Shown here piece after piece: positions 33,080 through 35,499 of a DNA stretch of 35,499 nt. The notes beneath the pieces were generated by a model. It did no database searches and was not told the origin of the DNA. It worked only from the letters and a program-made list of their open reading frames with translations. The first letter of the stretch is position 1; every line of letters starts with the position of its first letter. The position numbers were made by a program, and so were the translations under genes. Source of the DNA: Sedimentisphaerales bacterium (GTDB lineage: Bacteria > Planctomycetota > Phycisphaerae > Sedimentisphaerales > SM23-30); the NCBI GenBank assembly GCA_016933395.1, contig JAFGBA010000323.1, positions 1 through 35,499 of the forward strand, in the 5' to 3' direction.

Positions 33080-33187
33080 GAGGATTCCACGTGATTGAAA
33101 GAAATGCGTTATTTTTGACTGAAATGGCCGTTTCTTTACGTTTTTGAGAAAAAAATGCCGATATAAACCGGAGGTGAGAAGAGAGAA

Positions 33188-34153
33188 ATGGAAACTCAAA
33201 CAACTGCCGAAACCATGATAGCCGAAGCCGAAATCCCCGCCCCCCCTGCTCAGCCATCCGCCACCAAACGCCCCCAGGGCAAAAGCCGGCGAATGAAATT
33301 AATGGAGCGCAGGGGTTGTTTTGGCGAATTGCCGCCAGAGGTGACGATTTCTCGCGCAACTAGTCTTGAAGATTTGTGCGAAGCTTATCAGTTGGTGCAT
33401 GATAATTACATACAGAAAGGGTATATTTCTCCTCATCCATCCGGTTTGCGTATTCGCTCGTATGAAACAGCGTCGGAAACCGCTACTTTTATCGCTAAAG
33501 CAAATGGGCGTATCATCGGCGTTACCAGCGGGGTGATTGATTCAGACGATTTAGGCGTGCCGGCCGACAAGGCTTTTAAAACGGAAATCGATGATTTGCG
33601 GCTACAGGGATACAAGGTATGTGAGGGCACCAATTGGGTGATAGCGCCGGAGTATCGTTCCACCAATGTCATGCCGGAATTAATGCGTGTCTGCTTCGCC
33701 TATTCCATCGCCCAGGGATGCAACGGCATGTTAGCCACCGTTAGTCCCAATCACGGCCATTTTTATGAAATGTTATGTTTCGACCAGGTGGGTTCAGAGC
33801 GGTCATCTTCGCCGGATATCGATGATCCGGTTGTTTTGCAACTTAACAGCTATGATGAATTTTACCGCCGTTGGCGAGCCGTCCAACCTGATGAAGTTAG
33901 CGATGATGAAGTGGTAACGTCGTTCTTTATCGCTGATAATCCTTACTATAAACGCGTTCAGGAATGGTCGCGAATAGCAGAAGCCGAATTCATGAAACCC
34001 GCTTTCCTGCATGAACTATTCGTAAAGCAAAGCAATTTTCTTAACGAGTGCAGCGACAAGGAATATACCATAATTCGCCGTCGTTGGGGAGAACGCTTCA
34101 TGTGGCATGTGTGGGGGGATGGCGTCCGGAGAAAGTTGGCGCTAACGGCGTAA
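33188..34153 (+). CDS. FeeM-like N-acyl-amino-acid synthase / exosortase-associated acyltransferase, copy 2
   Basis: 321 residues, tandem paralogue of the preceding gene 108 bases away. Shared landmarks are GKSRRMKLMERRGCFG, CEAYQLVHDNYIQKGYISP, IIGVTSGVIDSDDLGVP, EGTNWVIAPEYRSTNVMPEL and VSPNHGHFYEMLCFD, plus the same C-terminal tail (LHELFVKQSNFLNECS). The N-termini differ (Ala/Pro-rich here). The pair probably arose by local duplication and then diverged, which suggests two acyl or amine specificities. GGAGGTGAG precedes the ATG. A strong terminator lies 48 bases after the stop, so the two genes likely form a bicistronic unit. Confidence 0.8.
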   Translation: METQTTAETMIAEAEIPAPPAQPSATKRPQGKSRRMKLMERRGCFGELPPEVTISRATSLEDLCEAYQLVHDNYIQKGYISPHPSGLRIRSYETASETATFIAKANGRIIGVTSGVIDSDDLGVPADKAFKTEIDDLRLQGYKVCEGTNWVIAPEYRSTNVMPELMRVCFAYSIAQGCNGMLATVSPNHGHFYEMLCFDQVGSERSSSPDIDDPVVLQLNSYDEFYRRWRAVQPDEVSDDEVVTSFFIADNPYYKRVQEWSRIAEAEFMKPAFLHELFVKQSNFLNECSDKEYTIIRRRWGERFMWHVWGDGVRRKLALTA

Positions 34154-34200
34154 AAATCAATGCTCACGGTGGATACGCCACCGGAGCGTTTCATGCTTAT

Positions 34201-34249
34201 CCCGTCTATCGTCGAAGACAACCCTGCCGACGGATGGACGGGTTTTTTT
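34201..34249 (+). terminator. Rho-independent terminator after the FeeM-like pair
   Basis: Outer stem CCCGTC (34201-34206) with GACGGG (34237-34242), inner stem CGTCG (34210-34214) with CGACG (34228-34232), then seven T residues (34243-34249). Confidence 0.75.
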
Positions 34250-34282
34250 CTGCGCATCCCTATTTTGAAAAAACACACGATA

Positions 34283-34310
34283 GTCATTCTGAGCGTAGCG
34301 AAGAAACTCG
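34283..34310. repeat. Dispersed intergenic repeat of the TCATTCTGAGCG...CGAAGAA type
   Basis: The segment TCATTCTGAGCGTAGCGAAG (34284-34303) followed by AAACTCG is one copy of a short imperfect palindrome (TTC...GAA arms) that I recognise as recurring between genes in many unrelated bacterial genomes. Its reverse strand gives the familiar spurious peptide FFATLRMT, here inside the minus-strand ORF 33958..34335. Only one copy was noticed in this window. Confidence 0.55.
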
Positions 34311-34349
34311 ACTGTAATAACACTCCCTTTGACATGATATGCTGTGCAG

Positions 34350-34390
34350 AAAAAAACCGGCCGATCAGGTTTTTACACCCAATCGGCTGG
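34350..34390 (-). terminator. Rho-independent terminator of the PEP-CTERM gene
   Basis: On the minus strand CCAGCCGAT (34390-34382) pairs with ATCGGCCGG (34365-34357) with one mismatch and is followed by seven T residues (complement of A34350-A34356). It lies about 65 bases past the PEP-CTERM stop codon. Confidence 0.7.
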
Positions 34391-34453
34391 CTTAATTACA
34401 AAACACGTTAAATGGTTTGTTATCTCCGAGCGGTTTTACCACTCATTTTGATA

Positions 34454-35499
34454 TCAGGCCATCCGACGTTTGCGGATATAACCGCCGAGGCTGCCGACCG
34501 CCAGGAACATACCCAGCATCGTCACCGGTTCGGGAACAATGTAGGCTTTTCCAGAATCTTCACTACCGGTCCATCCATTTTCATAGATAAACGGCCGACC
34601 AATTTCCCAACTCTGCCACATATCTTGGGTATTTTCGTCAGAAACAGGAAGTTGGTACCAATTAATGAATTGCTTATCCCAAAGACCTTCTTTATTCCCA
34701 GAAAAATCCAGAAGTACATCGGTTTGACCGACAAATTTTGTCTGATCTGCCGCATTGCCCCAAAATCTAAAATAGTCAATATCACCACTCATTACCAACG
34801 CGTCCCTGGTAGGATCAAACCAACCAGGAAACTCGTCTTCCGCTGCCGGACGATCCCAAGGAGTGGGATTGCCTGCTACCGATGGATCTATGTAAGTTAC
34901 ATTTGAAGCATCGATTAACCAAATATCAAACTGAGCACCCGCTTGCCAAATCCGGTATTGAGGTGCAATATCATCAAAAGGATCCAAAGGATCGCCGATA
35001 TCGCCGGGTGTAACGCATTGTACGATTTGATCTTGACCACCATAGAGTATGCCGCGCAGATAGTCCCCATCAGTTACGTTCTCGGCCCAATATATACCCG
35101 CGGCAGAGATATTATTGCCGATAAGCGTGGTATTATCACCATCTCCGTAAGGACTATCCAATCCTCCGATAGTACCGTCATGGATAGTGTTAACACGCAG
35201 CAATCCGAAGGCATCCTCACCGCTTTTCAGAACGGTATCGTCTCTAGTAACAGTTAGGGTGCCACCGCTTATAATACCACCATATTTTCCTACACTTTCG
35301 AGGTAAGCTTTATCAACGGTGCCATATTCTAACGTATCGTAAGTGGTGGTTTCCGATAATAAATAGAACTTCCCCGCTTCACCGCCGGAGTATGATGTTC
35401 CGACTTCATAATTCAACGTTTCCAGGAACAAGGGCCCATTATGCAAGCTAGTGGCTTGCGCCAAACTTGCGCCGGCCAGGATGAGCGCCCCGGCCATCA
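34454..35499 (-). CDS. PEP-CTERM sorting-domain protein, 5' end probably cut by the window edge
   Basis: At least 347 residues. The C-terminus IVPEPVTMLGMFLAVGSLGGYIRKRRMA has the three parts of a PEP-CTERM signal: VPEP motif, hydrophobic span, basic tail. Exosortase substrates carry this signal for cleavage and transfer to the surface matrix. The N-terminus in the window (MAGALILAGASLAQA) is a signal-peptide core and cleavage site without a positively charged start, so the true start is probably beyond the edge. The mature part is acidic and rich in Gly, Asp, Tyr and Trp, with SGGTLTVTRDD and NTTLIGNNISAAG, which recall beta-solenoid or beta-sandwich surface proteins. No catalytic motif was seen. 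Its position beside the polysaccharide locus fits a matrix or surface protein. Confidence 0.85.
   Translation of the reverse strand, partial: MAGALILAGASLAQATSLHNGPLFLETLNYEVGTSYSGGEAGKFYLLSETTTYDTLEYGTVDKAYLESVGKYGGIISGGTLTVTRDDTVLKSGEDAFGLLRVNTIHDGTIGGLDSPYGDGDNTTLIGNNISAAGIYWAENVTDGDYLRGILYGGQDQIVQCVTPGDIGDPLDPFDDIAPQYRIWQAGAQFDIWLIDASNVTYIDPSVAGNPTPWDRPAAEDEFPGWFDPTRDALVMSGDIDYFRFWGNAADQTKFVGQTDVLLDFSGNKEGLWDKQFINWYQLPVSDENTQDMWQSWEIGRPFIYENGWTGSEDSGKAYIVPEPVTMLGMFLAVGSLGGYIRKRRMA

Noticed and set aside
33958-34335. 125-residue minus-strand ORF containing FFATLRMT
   Set aside because: It is antisense to the second FeeM-like gene and reads through a terminator and a known type of intergenic repeat.
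1-35499. CRISPR arrays, tRNA or rRNA genes, insertion sequences
   Set aside because: No regularly spaced direct repeats, cloverleaf-like segments, rRNA motifs or transposase frames were seen.

Overview
The window looks like part of a chromosome from a Gram-negative, exosortase-bearing bacterium, most likely a planctomycete (Phycisphaerae-like) or a relative. The clues are a secreted protein ending in a PEP-CTERM sorting signal, an XrtA/exosortase-style exopolysaccharide (EPS) locus, FeeM-type acyltransferases of the kind found beside exosortase systems, and a mid-range GC content. The lineage is an inference; there is no rRNA or other phylogenetic marker here. I see no tRNA, rRNA, CRISPR array, transposase or phage gene.

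Layout. (1) 1-5122 is a housekeeping or accessory flank: a truncated GNAT acetyltransferase, a NhaD/CitMHS-type ion transporter, a UDP-sugar pyrophosphorylase of the UAP1 type, and a membrane-anchored DUF362-like protein. (2) 5126-12504 (minus strand) is a compact operon: O-antigen-ligase/polymerase-like protein, two GT4 glycosyltransferases, an ATP-grasp ligase, a NodB-like polysaccharide deacetylase and a PaaK/CapK-type adenylate-forming enzyme. (3) 12785-14212 (plus strand) is a second PaaK/CapK-type enzyme standing alone. It is divergent from operon 2 and tail-to-tail with operon 4. (4) 14209-31461 (minus strand) is a 17-kb operon whose internal gaps are under 50 bp. It runs Wza-like exporter, Wzz/GumC-like protein, XrtA-type ATPase, BY-type tyrosine kinase, Stp1-like glycosyltransferase fused to a VanZ-like domain, glycosyltransferase, Wzx flippase, four consecutive asparagine-synthetase-like proteins, glycosyltransferase. 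A good sigma-70-type promoter precedes it. (5) 32087-34153 (plus strand) holds tandem FeeM-like N-acyl-amino-acid synthase paralogues, followed by a strong terminator. (6) 34454 to the end (minus strand) is a PEP-CTERM protein cut by the window edge.

How it may work together. Regions 2 and 4 form a Wzx/Wzy-type EPS assembly and export machine of the exosortase-associated kind; the UAP1-like enzyme could feed it UDP-HexNAc. The unusual part is the amount of acyl/amide-bond chemistry packed around it. There are four AsnB-like proteins, all without an N-terminal catalytic cysteine, one ATP-grasp ligase, two PaaK/CapK adenylating enzymes and two FeeM-like acyltransferases. My best hypothesis is an EPS, or an EPS-linked lipid or amino-acid conjugate, decorated with amide-linked groups. 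No exosortase gene lies in the window although its usual partners do, so it should be sought outside.
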